A stretch of 64,000 bases of DNA from Moritella marina ATCC 15381 (GTDB lineage: Bacteria > Pseudomonadota > Gammaproteobacteria > Enterobacterales > Moritellaceae), in contig NZ_CP044399.1 of the NCBI RefSeq assembly GCF_008931805.1, positions 2,170,001 to 2,234,000 of the forward strand, in the 5' to 3' direction. The notes below the pieces were generated by a model, which saw only the letters and a list, made by a program, of their open reading frames with translations, did not search any database and was not told where the DNA came from. Of this stretch, positions 10,591 through 20,485 are shown in pieces. Each line of letters begins with the position of its first letter. Positions within the stretch are counted from its first letter, which is position 1. A program made the translations under genes and the position numbers.

Positions 10591-13500
10591 ATGATGATGA
10601 CTGATTCTTCACAACAATATCTATGTCGCAAAACCTACCTTATTGATAGCTTTTGGCCTGGTAAATTACTCGAATTAAATAACGCGGGTAATATCAAGGT
10701 TGCGGGTACTAATGGTGCGGGTAAAACAACATTACTTAAACTGCCGATGCTGTTTTGGGGTGCTCGCCCTGGGCGTATTGTTGAGCGTAATGCGAACAAG
10801 AAATCATTTGCTGCTTATTATTTACCCCGCAAAACCAGCTACATCGTATTTGACTATCAGCGTCCGAACGGCACTGATACACCGCAATTGTGTCATGTGT
10901 TAATTAAAAGTGATGGCGACAAATTACTTTATCGTTTTATTGATAGTCCATTTGATATCAAGATGTACCTGGATGATAGCGGCAGCATCTTCGCTGATGA
11001 CGAAATTAAGCGTCAATATAAAGCCCAGCATAAATGCGAAGTCAGTAGCCTGTTAAGTGTAGATGACTATGCAAGAGTCATTCAAAATCACCGCGATCTT
11101 GGCGGCAAGAAATCACTACGCCCACTACAGCAACGTTTTTCAATGAGCCAATCACCGATTAAGCACATTGAAAAAGTCGTGACGTCAGTATTCAACAAAA
11201 TATCTAATTTCGACGTGATCAAACAAATGATCATCGAGATCTCGCAAGATGCCATCAGCTCAGAAATGCTCAGCAACAATGTGACCGACATGGTCAACAT
11301 TGATAAAACCGATATTGATAGCTGGCTAGCTGATCTACATTCATCACAAGCGATCCTTAATTTAGAAGATAAGATCTTATCGTCATTAACTGACATTGAT
11401 TCGCTAATTGAAATCAAAGCAGACCTGCAGCATTTACATCACCTTGCTGCTATCTATCAAGACAAGTGTAATCAAGATCAAGTTATCGCCGACACCCGTT
11501 TAAAAGACGTGCTCGTTGAGCTTGCTGAATTAAAAGAAAGCCACAGACAGCAAGTCTTATCGATTGAAGATGCTTGCCACGATGAAGAAAAAGCACACCG
11601 TGAAATTAAGCACGACCTGGATAAATTAGAACAAGAAAAAATTGATTTTGAAGATGACGAAGCAGCGACCTATGAACAACGTGGCTCTGAGCTTTCTGAT
11701 TTTACTTTACGTTTAATCAATCTAAACAATGAAAAAACCCAGTTAAGTGAAAAGTCTGCCGATCTAAGCCGCACGTTTACAGAACAACAGCAGCAACAAG
11801 AACTTGAATTTAACAAACGTGAACAACAACTGACTAACGAAATTAGCTCTCAACAGCAGCAGTTAACCAACGCATTAAGCGAAAGTAACCTGCATTACGC
11901 CACATTAGAAAGTCAGTTAAAAACACAAACACAAGCCTTGGTTGATCAGTTAACGGCAAAGAAAACACCGTTAGAGCACACTAAGATCTCGCTTAACTTT
12001 CAACTCGAACAACCGCAGCTTGATCCGACACTGACGCTACAATCTCAGCAACTGCAGCAGAATTTAAGCCAATGTCGCCGTAATATTAACGAGCGTCAAG
12101 AAGCCTATAACCGCATTGGTAATGAATCACAAAGCCTACGCCAAAAACAGCATCAAGCCTTGCAAAGCAACGACCGTTTGAAGATTGAATTAAATCACTT
12201 GGCGCAACAGCACCGTGACGTGCAAGCATTATTAAGCCCTGAGAAAGGGTCTTTACATGCCTTTCTAGTTGAGCACGTGCCAAATTGGCAAGCAAATATC
12301 GGTCGTGTGATTAACCCTGAGTTACTCAAACACCTGCACCTTGAACCAGAGTTATTAGCCGCCTTTGCTGACGCTGAAAAAAATAGCGTATCAGAAACAG
12401 CGCTCACCCAAATACAAGATTTCTATGGCATCAAGATCAACCTCAACGCCCTAGAGAATGCATCATTTACTGATAGCGCGTTAGCTGAAAAAGAACAGCA
12501 TATTTCAACGCAAATCGGCGCTAAAAAAGCAGAACTTGAACAACTGCAAAAAGCCCTGGAACAATTGAATAAAGACGTCGAAGAGCTTGATAAGCAATTG
12601 ATGTCGAGTAAGCAATTATTATTCAAACAAAACCAATTACTAACTGGTTTAGTCAATGAAGAAGATGAATTAGTCGGCAAGCTAGAACAACATAAAACTT
12701 TAGCGATTGCCCGTATTCAGACTGAATTAGCAGAAAATGATTTGCTGCTAGACCAAGCGCAGCAAGCATTAAGCCAAGCTAAAGTTGATTATCAAAGCCG
12801 TCATAACGAACTAAACAGCGAACGTTTAGGCGTACATTGCCAGTTAGAGACTGACTTCAATCAACGTATTGATAGCTACCAAACATCATTGAATAACCTG
12901 CGTGATGATGCACAAATTGAAATGAAACGTATTGCAGATGCATTGCAAGCCGCATTAAGTGACGCTGGTATTAATGCCAATATCTTTAACGCCCTCGCAG
13001 CGAAAATCAAGCAAACAACCCAAGCTGTAGAGAATGCTAAAATATTCCAACAAAAAGCGGACAAATATAACAGCTGGTTAGAAACGTCATGGTCACAAGT
13101 TGAACCAGGTCGTGAACGCTTACGTCGCTTAGATACCGCAATACACGGTTTCCAACAGCAATTAAAAGATAAAAAGCAAAACTATCAGCAATCAACTGAT
13201 AAGTTAGAACAAGAGAAAACCCAGCTTGATAAACAAGTAACCGATTTAGTATTACAGCTTAAAGGCCTAGACAATAGCCTAGTAAAATTAACTGACTACC
13301 CTGCTGTGGCTAACGATGATTTACCAGAATACAGCGTTAACAATATCTCTAAATTAACCAATAGCCAGATCAGCCTATTAGGTAAACAACAAAGTAATGT
13401 ATTAAGCACTGCCAATAAAATTAGCAGTGAGTTAAAACGCTATTCGAAAAGTACACTACAAACAGGTTGGTTAGAAAACCGTATTGAAAGTGATGCTGAA

Positions 13501-14400
13501 CTGGTTAATTACCGATTAGAAGAAGCGATTAACAGCGGTGAACAACTTAGCTACGTACTGAAAAATGCCAAGTTGTTACAAACATCAACCACGCATGAAG
13601 TTGAGCTACGTGCTAACGATATTTTATCTATCTATACCCATTTAAGTAACTTTGATCGCAACATTACCCGTACTGGTCGTAAACTGTCGAGCCACATGAA
13701 TGGTAAGCAGTTCTTTACCGCCTTGGGTGATATTAAAATTGCCATCCGCACCAAGATGGACAAGCTAGGTTATTGGCAGCAGCTGGAAAATGTAAACGAT
13801 GCATTTGAAGCATACCAAGCCAATACTGAATTAACGCACGATCGCAGCATTCCCCAAGACTTGATCGATAGTTTAGATGAGCTGTCAGCAGTGTTGCCGA
13901 AAAACAACAGTATGCAGCACAATGAGTTATTCGATATCGAATTTACCATTGTTGAAAATGGCCGTACGACCCGTGCAACGACACCGAAAGAATTAGAAGA
14001 TGTGTCATCAACCGGTTTATCTTACTTAGCCTTAATCACCTTCTTTACTGGCTTAACAACCATGTTACGCCCAGATGAAAACACGGTGATCACTTGGCCT
14101 GTGGATGAATTAGGCGAGCTGCATTCTGAAAACATTCAAGCCATGCTAGATATGTTAAACCAACACGGTATTCAGATCATGACGGCATCACCGTCAACCG
14201 ATAAATCGGTATTACAGTTATTCGACCACTTATACGAGATTGATAGCCGTAACAAACGCCTGATCCAAATGAATGTCGATGATGATCCATTAATGGCATT
14301 GCTTAATGGTGATGCGAAACAAGCACTTATTGTAGATCCGTCAATAATGCCAGTAAACACAGCAACAGCGTCAGCAACAACTATGCAAGAAGAGGTTTAA
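10591..14400 (+). CDS. SMC/MukB-like ATPase of a Wadjet (JetC/MksB)-type system
   Basis: The 1269-residue protein has an ATP-binding head split by a very long coiled coil. The Walker A motif GTNGAGKTT is at residues 39-47. Roughly residues 280-1000 are Gln/Glu/Leu-rich coiled coil with a break near 560-620 (hinge-like). The C-terminal head has the ABC signature-like SSTGLSY near 1139 and the Walker B region TWPVDELGEL near 1171. This is the layout of MukB/MksB/JetC proteins, which extrude DNA loops and, in Wadjet, detect small circular DNA. It starts a four-gene operon, three bases ahead of the MukE-like gene. Three tandem ATGs make the precise start ambiguous. Canonical MukB is larger (about 1480 residues) and lacks the TOPRIM partner seen here. 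Confidence 0.85.
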   Translation: MMMTDSSQQYLCRKTYLIDSFWPGKLLELNNAGNIKVAGTNGAGKTTLLKLPMLFWGARPGRIVERNANKKSFAAYYLPRKTSYIVFDYQRPNGTDTPQLCHVLIKSDGDKLLYRFIDSPFDIKMYLDDSGSIFADDEIKRQYKAQHKCEVSSLLSVDDYARVIQNHRDLGGKKSLRPLQQRFSMSQSPIKHIEKVVTSVFNKISNFDVIKQMIIEISQDAISSEMLSNNVTDMVNIDKTDIDSWLADLHSSQAILNLEDKILSSLTDIDSLIEIKADLQHLHHLAAIYQDKCNQDQVIADTRLKDVLVELAELKESHRQQVLSIEDACHDEEKAHREIKHDLDKLEQEKIDFEDDEAATYEQRGSELSDFTLRLINLNNEKTQLSEKSADLSRTFTEQQQQQELEFNKREQQLTNEISSQQQQLTNALSESNLHYATLESQLKTQTQALVDQLTAKKTPLEHTKISLNFQLEQPQLDPTLTLQSQQLQQNLSQCRRNINERQEAYNRIGNESQSLRQKQHQALQSNDRLKIELNHLAQQHRDVQALLSPEKGSLHAFLVEHVPNWQANIGRVINPELLKHLHLEPELLAAFADAEKNSVSETALTQIQDFYGIKINLNALENASFTDSALAEKEQHISTQIGAKKAELEQLQKALEQLNKDVEELDKQLMSSKQLLFKQNQLLTGLVNEEDELVGKLEQHKTLAIARIQTELAENDLLLDQAQQALSQAKVDYQSRHNELNSERLGVHCQLETDFNQRIDSYQTSLNNLRDDAQIEMKRIADALQAALSDAGINANIFNALAAKIKQTTQAVENAKIFQQKADKYNSWLETSWSQVEPGRERLRRLDTAIHGFQQQLKDKKQNYQQSTDKLEQEKTQLDKQVTDLVLQLKGLDNSLVKLTDYPAVANDDLPEYSVNNISKLTNSQISLLGKQQSNVLSTANKISSELKRYSKSTLQTGWLENRIESDAELVNYRLEEAINSGEQLSYVLKNAKLLQTSTTHEVELRANDILSIYTHLSNFDRNITRTGRKLSSHMNGKQFFTALGDIKIAIRTKMDKLGYWQQLENVNDAFEAYQANTELTHDRSIPQDLIDSLDELSAVLPKNNSMQHNELFDIEFTIVENGRTTRATTPKELEDVSSTGLSYLALITFFTGLTTMLRPDENTVITWPVDELGELHSENIQAMLDMLNQHGIQIMTASPSTDKSVLQLFDHLYEIDSRNKRLIQMNVDDDPLMALLNGDAKQALIVDPSIMPVNTATASATTMQEEV

Positions 14401-14403
14401 CCC

Positions 14404-15036
14404 ATGTTTCAAACTACCGTTGAATTATTGTTACAGGGTCATACCATTTGTCAGGTTAGTCAACCTGATGCTTATCGCTATCTATCTGAACAAAGCTTGT
14501 TTGAAAAGGTAAATGATTACCTGCGTTTGATTAACCGTAAAGTGAAAGTCATTGAAGATGGCCTTGCTTTTGTCGCTTGTTACTGCACGATTGAAGAAGA
14601 AAATCGCGCGGATATCCGTCAACAATTACGCCAAGTACGTGATATTTTCCGCCCACTGGTTAACTTCCTTGAATTGGCGATGACAGCCCTAGTACATGAC
14701 TGTGCGATGCGCGCTGGCGATACTATTCGCTTGTCTGAGTTATTACGTGGTATTGAAAACGAACCAACGTTAAAGCAACAACTGGCGCTATTAACCAATA
14801 AAGGTATCTTCAAGACCAGCCGTAATGATATTTCTGAACAGCTTAACTTCATCCTTAAAAAACTCGATGAAGCAGGTTACGTGCAACGCCTTGATACAGG
14901 CAGTACCATCTATCAAATCACCGCTAAGATGAACTACATTCACGAATTAATTGATTTTATTAATGACAGTGAATCGTTGAAACTCGAAAAGCAAGATAAC
15001 CATATCTTCGACGACTCACAGTCGGAGATGTTCTAA
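14404..15036 (+). CDS. MukE-like subunit (JetB/MksE) of the Wadjet-type system
   Basis: The 210-residue protein is rich in short helices, with a winged-helix-like C-terminal half (LNFILKKLDEAGYVQRLDTG) and an acidic tail. Size and position fit the kite subunit MksE/JetB that bridges the kleisin and the SMC head. It begins 3 bases after the SMC gene, with GAGG upstream of ATG, and its stop codon overlaps the next start (TAATG). The call rests mainly on operon context and general similarity to MukE-like proteins. Direct motif evidence is weak. Confidence 0.72.
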   Translation: MFQTTVELLLQGHTICQVSQPDAYRYLSEQSLFEKVNDYLRLINRKVKVIEDGLAFVACYCTIEEENRADIRQQLRQVRDIFRPLVNFLELAMTALVHDCAMRAGDTIRLSELLRGIENEPTLKQQLALLTNKGIFKTSRNDISEQLNFILKKLDEAGYVQRLDTGSTIYQITAKMNYIHELIDFINDSESLKLEKQDNHIFDDSQSEMF

Positions 15037-16310
15037 TGTCACTGCAGCAAAGCGCTTCTGAAGTCGAAAAAATTGCTCAGATAATTCGTAGTTCGTTTGC
15101 TAAATCAAACAGTACGATGTTGGCGCAAGCGTATTTCGATGGCAATGTGATCGATGATGGTGAGAACACGGCATTATTAGAAATGCTCACCAAAAACGGT
15201 CTGATCCGCCCAAGTGAAGAAGATGGCACTTACATGCTCGCCATCAATTTAAAACGTATATTAGACAAGTTATTATTACGTCATGCGTCTTATCGTAAAC
15301 GTACCGATATTGCCAAAGTCATGCAACACATCGACGGCGATATCAAATCCTACAAGCGCGCGCTATTAACCGGTCAACACAATGAAGTTGCCTTCTACTT
15401 AAGCCAAGTAGATGAAGAACTATATGGCATTATTTACGAGCTAGAAGACAGTGTTAGCGGTTTGTTCGCTGCTATTACCAGTAAATTTGGTTTTGTTGAT
15501 AGTTTAGAAAGTAAAATTCATGAGAATGAAAAAGCCATTGCTTATACCGAAGGCTTACTAAACGCATTAGCAGATATCAATCTTAACGATGTATATGCCT
15601 GGTTAGATTGGGATGATGTTCCGGCCGAATTAAGCCGTAAAGTTACTTTTTTCATTGATGGTTACCGTCGTATTAATCGTCAGTTAGAAGGCGCAGTGCA
15701 CCGTATGCGTCAGCTGTTAATGACGTTGCGTAAACAAAACGAACAAGTTGCTCGTCTCAAGGCCATGTCTAAATACCTCAAAGACAATCCAATTTGGGCA
15801 CTAGACGATTACGATGAGCGTGAGCACATACCAAGTATCTTCAACCGCGTTGCACCCTTGCCGTTATCAGCCAGTGTTGATATCAGTAATCAGGTACAGC
15901 AAGAAGAACTCACCGATATTTACAACGCATTACGTAAAGAAAGTAAGTCAGACGCTGACACTGTTGATTTACGTAGTAGCGGTCGTATTGATGACTTACA
16001 ACAAAAGGCGCGTGAACTCGAGGCCGATTATGTGTTGTCACAATGTGAAGCGTTATTTAAACAAGTATTGAGTCACAAAGGCGATAGCTTCTCTGCCCTG
16101 CACTATTGGCAGCAAGACAGTCAGCTTACTGATATTTTACCTCAGCATTTATGGCTTAGTATTCTGTATAACGAATACCACAAGTGTGCCCCCGCGGTGC
16201 GCAAAGTCATGGCGATTGATTTCCCTGATGCCCTAACCACAGAGTTACCTGGTTCGATATTAATCTCAGGTAATTTACGTGTGAGTGATATTCAACTCCA
16301 ACGAGGTTAA
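15036..16310 (+). CDS. MukF-like kleisin subunit (JetA/MksF) of the Wadjet-type system
   Basis: The 424-residue, largely helical protein starts with a winged-helix-like N-terminus (LLEMLTKNGLIRPSEEDGTY). A long helical middle follows (residues 90-260), then a C-terminal segment that could contact the SMC head. This matches the kleisin subunit of MksBEF/JetABC complexes in size and place. Start and stop are nested tightly between neighbours: a 1-base overlap upstream and a 2-base gap downstream. In most described Wadjet operons the kleisin gene comes first, while here it is third. Confidence 0.72.
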   Translation: MSLQQSASEVEKIAQIIRSSFAKSNSTMLAQAYFDGNVIDDGENTALLEMLTKNGLIRPSEEDGTYMLAINLKRILDKLLLRHASYRKRTDIAKVMQHIDGDIKSYKRALLTGQHNEVAFYLSQVDEELYGIIYELEDSVSGLFAAITSKFGFVDSLESKIHENEKAIAYTEGLLNALADINLNDVYAWLDWDDVPAELSRKVTFFIDGYRRINRQLEGAVHRMRQLLMTLRKQNEQVARLKAMSKYLKDNPIWALDDYDEREHIPSIFNRVAPLPLSASVDISNQVQQEELTDIYNALRKESKSDADTVDLRSSGRIDDLQQKARELEADYVLSQCEALFKQVLSHKGDSFSALHYWQQDSQLTDILPQHLWLSILYNEYHKCAPAVRKVMAIDFPDALTTELPGSILISGNLRVSDIQLQRG

Positions 16311-16312
16311 CG

Positions 16313-17218
16313 ATGACGATTAGCAGGACGCTATATAATCGCTGTAAAAAGCTGATTGAATCGAATCAACAAGGTCTAAAATATGATGCTATTAACGCCG
16401 AAATACAGGCGTTATTCGGTTTAGGCCACAAGGAAGTCATACCTCGTACCAGCAGAACAAAACAAAAAATTAATTTCATTCTGCCCGCCGATGAAGCCAA
16501 AAAGCTACAGGCACTGATTAAAGCCGAAATAGGCCTTGATGTATTAACCGATGTCTACAGTAATGGTGATCGCGTTGTTAACGCAGCACAACACAATGAT
16601 GAAAAGATCGGTGCTAACGCGTCTCAAGACATCATTTTAGTTAATAACGCGACTGGTCAATTAAAGCTAAACCAAGAGGTGAGTACTTTATTCCCCTCTA
16701 TTCACGCTGCTGGGCTAGAATTGCGCCATAAAATGATCAGCAGTATCGAGCATGACGCTATCATCATTTGCGAAAACTTCACCCCGATGTACTACCTGCA
16801 CCAGCTAAAACATAACCCACTCTTCGAACATGCATTAGTTGTTTATCGTGGTGATAGTCAACAGGGTAAACGTGCCGATGAAGTGAAACGCTTTATCGAT
16901 AGGCATAAATCAAACTTACCACTTTATTACTTCGGTGATTTCGACCCTGAAGGTTTTTCAATTGCCAAAAGCTTTCGAGTAGACGGTCTCATATTACCTG
17001 ATATCAGTCAATTCTCAGCTTTCACTAACATAGATTTACAAAAGTGTGCCGGTAAAGACAAGTTCTTCCCGCAGCTGAGTCAAGGTATGACTTACTTACA
17101 TCAGTCAACGTATCCACAGGCATGGCACGCTCACATCAACTTCATGAATCAACACCAACTCGGTTGGCAGCAAGAGCATCTACTTAGCGCCAATATTAAT
17201 TGGCAACTTTATAAATAA
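16313..17218 (+). CDS. TOPRIM nuclease-like subunit (JetD/MksG)
   Basis: The 301-residue protein has a C-terminal TOPRIM fold. The conserved glutamate is in IICENFTPMYYL near residue 154, and the DxD motif is in YYFGDFDPEGFSIA near residues 209-211. This arrangement is characteristic of JetD/MksG, the subunit that cuts DNA once the SMC complex has recognised a small circular molecule. The N-terminal 100 residues would be the DNA-contacting arm region. It closes the four-gene operon. Its presence is the main reason for calling the operon Wadjet-type rather than an ordinary chromosome condensin. Confidence 0.8.
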   Translation: MTISRTLYNRCKKLIESNQQGLKYDAINAEIQALFGLGHKEVIPRTSRTKQKINFILPADEAKKLQALIKAEIGLDVLTDVYSNGDRVVNAAQHNDEKIGANASQDIILVNNATGQLKLNQEVSTLFPSIHAAGLELRHKMISSIEHDAIIICENFTPMYYLHQLKHNPLFEHALVVYRGDSQQGKRADEVKRFIDRHKSNLPLYYFGDFDPEGFSIAKSFRVDGLILPDISQFSAFTNIDLQKCAGKDKFFPQLSQGMTYLHQSTYPQAWHAHINFMNQHQLGWQQEHLLSANINWQLYK

Positions 17219-17236
17219 CAGGACTACTCCCCCCTC

Positions 17237-17992
17237 ATGTTTGCACTTAAAAAAATAATTGGTACTTGGTTAATGCCACTGCCATTGCTGCTGACCCTTT
17301 TTATCCTAGCGGTACTATTATATAAACTCACGCGTTACAAACGCAGTGGTCAAATCCTATTTTGTAGTAGTTTTATTACATTATTGCTATTGAGCCTCGA
17401 TCCCGTTGCCACCCGTTTAGCTGCGACATTAGAGTCTCAGTACCCAAGTTATCAAGATCAAGCTGTCGATTATATCCACGTATTGGGTAACGGTCATACA
17501 ACTGTCGATAGCTTACCAATCACCAGTCAACTAACACCAGCCGCCCTTGCGAGAACCGCAGAAGGCGTGCGAATTTATAAAGTGAACCCGACGGCCAAGT
17601 TAATATTCAGCGGTTACAGTGATGGCGATATCAACAGTAATGCCATGATGAATGCGCGCTTAGCTATCGCGTTAGGGGTGCCTAAATCAGCCATTATATT
17701 GTTAGAATATTCTCGCGACACTATCGAGGAAGCCATTGAAAATAAAAACATTACACAGGGTAAAGCACTTGTATTAGTTACCTCAGCTACCCACATGCCA
17801 AGAGCCATGAGCATCTTTCAACAACAGGGCCTTAGGCCCATTCCAGCGCCGACCGCACATGTCAGTAAAGCTCGCACAGGGATACAACCATTACACTATT
17901 ATTTTCCCCGTGCGAATCACTTAGCTGTGAGTGAAAGAGCTATCCATGAGTGGTTAGGGCTGGCTTGGTTGTCGTTAAAAAATAACCAATAG
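17237..17992 (+). CDS. elyC: ElyC-like envelope biogenesis factor (DUF218/YdcF superfamily)
   Basis: The 251-residue protein has two N-terminal membrane helices (about residues 10-30 and 38-55) and a periplasmic DUF218 domain. Diagnostic stretches are HVLGNGHTT near 82, IFSGYSDGD near 122, the glutamates of SRDTIEEA near 160 and LVTSATHMPRAMSIF near 180. ElyC in E. coli is needed for normal peptidoglycan or lipid-carrier metabolism at low temperature. It begins 18 bases after the TOPRIM gene and could be transcribed with it, but it is a housekeeping-type gene. SanA/YdcF relatives are the alternative assignment. Confidence 0.82.
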   Translation: MFALKKIIGTWLMPLPLLLTLFILAVLLYKLTRYKRSGQILFCSSFITLLLLSLDPVATRLAATLESQYPSYQDQAVDYIHVLGNGHTTVDSLPITSQLTPAALARTAEGVRIYKVNPTAKLIFSGYSDGDINSNAMMNARLAIALGVPKSAIILLEYSRDTIEEAIENKNITQGKALVLVTSATHMPRAMSIFQQQGLRPIPAPTAHVSKARTGIQPLHYYFPRANHLAVSERAIHEWLGLAWLSLKNNQ

Positions 17993-18109
17993 AACCGACA
18001 TTCTGTAATTACTCGAAAAATCCCTCAGCAATTGTGTAAGTAAACGTGGGGCAAGTCACAGTTACTGCATTTTATGTAGTTTTATTACCAAAAATTGTCT
18101 TATGACAAC

Positions 18110-18137
18110 TTGCCCTAGCGCTAGATGACTCTATAAT
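18110..18137 (+). promoter_or_regulatory. predicted sigma-70 promoter of tpiA
   Basis: TTGCCC (18110-18115) and a perfect TATAAT (18132-18137) are separated by 16 bases. The promoter lies about 90 bases upstream of the tpiA start, in the non-coding gap after elyC. It is predicted from sequence alone. Confidence 0.55.
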
Positions 18138-18225
18138 CATCTCATGTTCTTAATTAAAGTCGCTTTGACATAATGTCAGCACTTAGGTTAATGAAAAATA
18201 GCTTTAAACCATATCGGAGATAGAC

Positions 18226-18981
18226 ATGAGACAAGCACTAGTAATGGGTAACTGGAAATTAAACGCAACTAAAGCATCTGTAGAAGCGCTAGTTAACGGT
18301 TTAGTTGATGCGGCAAAAGACAATGCAACTGTTGAAGTTGCTGTATGCCCTCCTGCTGTTTTTATCCCACAAGTTGAAGCATTAACTGCTGACACTGCAA
18401 TTACATACGGCGCACAAGATTGTGACGTTAATACAGCTGGCGCATTCACTGGTGAAAACTCAGCAGTAATGTTAAAAGAATTTGGCTGTAAATACACACT
18501 AGTTGGTCACAGCGAACGTCGTGTTATCCACGGTGAGTCAAACGAAGTTGTTGCTGACAAATATGCTGTTGCACAAGAAAATGGTCTAGTACCAGTACTT
18601 TGTATCGGTGAAACACTAGAGCAATTCGAAGCTGGCGAAACGAAAGCAGTTGTTGAAGCGCAAATTCAAGCGATTGTAACTAAGTCTGGTATCGAATCTC
18701 TAAACAATGCAGTAATTGCATACGAACCAGTTTGGGCTATCGGTACTGGTAAAACAGCAACACCTGAAATTGCACAAGATATCCATGCTCACATCCGTTC
18801 ATGGTTAGCAGAGCAAGATGCAGCAGTAGCAAACAAAGTTCAAATCCTTTACGGTGGTTCAGTTAAAGGCGCTAACGCGGCTGAATTATTCGGTCAAGCA
18901 GACATTGATGGCGGCCTAGTTGGCGGCGCTTCACTAGACGCTGTAGAATTCTCTAAAGTTATCGCTGGTGCATCTGCATAA
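18226..18981 (+). CDS. tpiA: triosephosphate isomerase
   Basis: This enzyme interconverts dihydroxyacetone phosphate and glyceraldehyde 3-phosphate in glycolysis. The 251 residues carry the substrate-binding NWKLN near residue 9, the electrophilic histidine in LVGHSERR near 95, the catalytic-base loop AYEPVWAIGTG near 165-175 and the phosphate-gripping YGGSVKGAN near 208. The ribosome-binding site GGAGA lies 6 bases before the ATG. Codon choice is strongly biased, as expected for a highly expressed gene. It is monocistronic, with a promoter and a hairpin on either side. Confidence 0.98.
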   Translation: MRQALVMGNWKLNATKASVEALVNGLVDAAKDNATVEVAVCPPAVFIPQVEALTADTAITYGAQDCDVNTAGAFTGENSAVMLKEFGCKYTLVGHSERRVIHGESNEVVADKYAVAQENGLVPVLCIGETLEQFEAGETKAVVEAQIQAIVTKSGIESLNNAVIAYEPVWAIGTGKTATPEIAQDIHAHIRSWLAEQDAAVANKVQILYGGSVKGANAAELFGQADIDGGLVGGASLDAVEFSKVIAGASA

Positions 18982-19033
18982 TAGCGATTAAGTTCTGAAC
19001 TAGACAGTACATCAGCGCTAGATTCGGAATGAA

Positions 19034-19077
19034 AGTGTAGTAATACAGCTTGTAATAGAAGCAGATATTACTACACT
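19034..19077 (+). terminator. terminator-like hairpin after tpiA
   Basis: A perfect 12-base inverted repeat (AGTGTAGTAATA, 19034-19045; TATTACTACACT, 19066-19077) has a 20-base loop and is followed by CCTTTCTT. It is 52 bases past the tpiA stop. The T-tract is weak and the loop large, so termination strength is uncertain. Confidence 0.5.
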
Positions 19078-19085
19078 CCTTTCTT

Positions 19086-19436
19086 ATAAACTTATCTTTT
19101 AAAAATAAAATTACGCTAAGGCATTTTTTTATTTAATGATTGAAAGTTTCATATGAAAGCGTGATTGATATCACTTTAGTAATAAAATAAGTCATAAAGA
19201 CACGAAAATAATAACAGAGCTAGTTATAATGAACATACAAGACTAGCGATAACAAATTAGCATTAAATAGAACGTAGCAGCGACAGATATAACATTGGTG
19301 TGCTAAATCATAAATAAGCGTGCCATCACCTGCTGCCCAGTACATGTCTTCTATATAAGGCAGTACTTGTCCTCTACAAGGACACGACTTTAACCCAATA
19401 AATAAAGTATCATCGATTGATATATTTGAGGCTTCA
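19086..19436 (+). other. pfkA upstream region
   Basis: This AT-rich gap before pfkA has no supported gene. It holds a short hairpin (TGTCCT...AGGACA near 19368-19385) in what would be the pfkA leader. The ribosome-binding GAGG lies 6 bases before the pfkA start. No promoter stands out clearly. Confidence 0.4.
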
Positions 19437-20399
19437 ATGATTAAAAGAATAGGTGTTTTAACAAGTGGTGGTGATGCACCAGGCATGAACGCAGCAATCC
19501 GAGCAGTTGTACGTGAAGGCTTACATCTTGGCTTAGAAGTTTACGGTATTTATGATGGCTATGCTGGTTTACACGCAGATCGCATCGAGAAACTAGATCG
19601 TAAATCTGTTTCTGATGTGATTAATCGTGGTGGTACTTTCTTAGGCTCTGCACGTTTCCCTGAATTTAAAGAACAAAGCGTTCGTGAAGAAGCAATTAAG
19701 AACCTTAAAAAACACGACATCGATGCACTCGTTGTTATCGGTGGTGACGGCTCTTACATGGGTGCGATGAAGCTAACTGAAATGGGCTTCCCATGTATTG
19801 GTATTCCAGGCACGATTGATAACGATATCCCTGGCACGACTTATACGATTGGTTTTGATACTGCACTAAACATCGTCGTAGATGCGATTGACCGTTTACG
19901 TGACACATCAACATCTCACCAACGTATCTCGATTGTTGAAATTATGGGCCGTTACTGTGGTGATTTAACCATGGGCGCTGCGGTTGCCGGTGGTGCAGAA
20001 TTCGTTGTGATCCCTGAAAAAGGCTATGATGAAGCTGATTTATTAGCACAAATTCAAGCAGGTATTGATAAAGGTAAGAAGCATGCCATTATTGCAATGT
20101 GTGAACATGTAACAGACGTGAACCAACTTGCAAAACACATAGAATCAGTAACAACGCGTGAAACACGTGCAACTGTTTTAGGTCATTTACAACGTGGCGG
20201 TACACCAACTGCACGCGACCGCATCATGGCAAGTCGTATGGGTTCATACGCTGTTAAGTTATTACTAGAAGGTGAAGGCGGCCGATGCGTTGGTCTAATG
20301 AACTCAAAAATGGTTCACCACGACATCATCGACTGTATTAACAATATGAAACGTCCGTTCAACCAAGAGCTATTTGATCTATCTGATTCGTTATTCTAA
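19437..20399 (+). CDS. pfkA: 6-phosphofructokinase
   Basis: This ATP-dependent enzyme phosphorylates fructose 6-phosphate in glycolysis. The 320-residue length is typical of the bacterial allosteric type. Seen motifs are the ATP-binding [15 protein letters not shown] near residue 8, [15 protein letters not shown] near 98, the catalytic GTIDNDI near 124 and MGRYCGDL near 169. The adjacent tpiA and pfkA form a small glycolytic neighbourhood, each with its own leader. A shared convergent terminator follows it. Confidence 0.98.
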   Translation: MIKRIGVLTSGGDAPGMNAAIRAVVREGLHLGLEVYGIYDGYAGLHADRIEKLDRKSVSDVINRGGTFLGSARFPEFKEQSVREEAIKNLKKHDIDALVVIGGDGSYMGAMKLTEMGFPCIGIPGTIDNDIPGTTYTIGFDTALNIVVDAIDRLRDTSTSHQRISIVEIMGRYCGDLTMGAAVAGGAEFVVIPEKGYDEADLLAQIQAGIDKGKKHAIIAMCEHVTDVNQLAKHIESVTTRETRATVLGHLQRGGTPTARDRIMASRMGSYAVKLLLEGEGGRCVGLMNSKMVHHDIIDCINNMKRPFNQELFDLSDSLF

Positions 20400-20448
20400 G
20401 CACTAACTGAACCAGAGTTCGTTAGCTTTAAAATAATTTGAACAAAAA

Positions 20449-20480
20449 AGCGAAACCAACTTACATTGGTTTCGCTTTTT
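20449..20480. terminator. bidirectional terminator between pfkA and uvrB
   Basis: An 11-base perfect stem, AGCGAAACCAA (20449-20459) with TTGGTTTCGCT (20466-20476), has a 6-base loop. It is followed by T5 on the plus side and preceded by A-rich sequence that acts as a T-tract on the minus strand. It lies between two convergent genes. Confidence 0.85.
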
Positions 20481-20485
20481 GCTAT

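Noticed and set aside
10591-17218. Canonical MukBEF chromosome condensin
   Set aside because: The SMC protein is shorter than MukB, gene order differs from mukFEB, no smtA is present, and the fourth gene has TOPRIM motifs.
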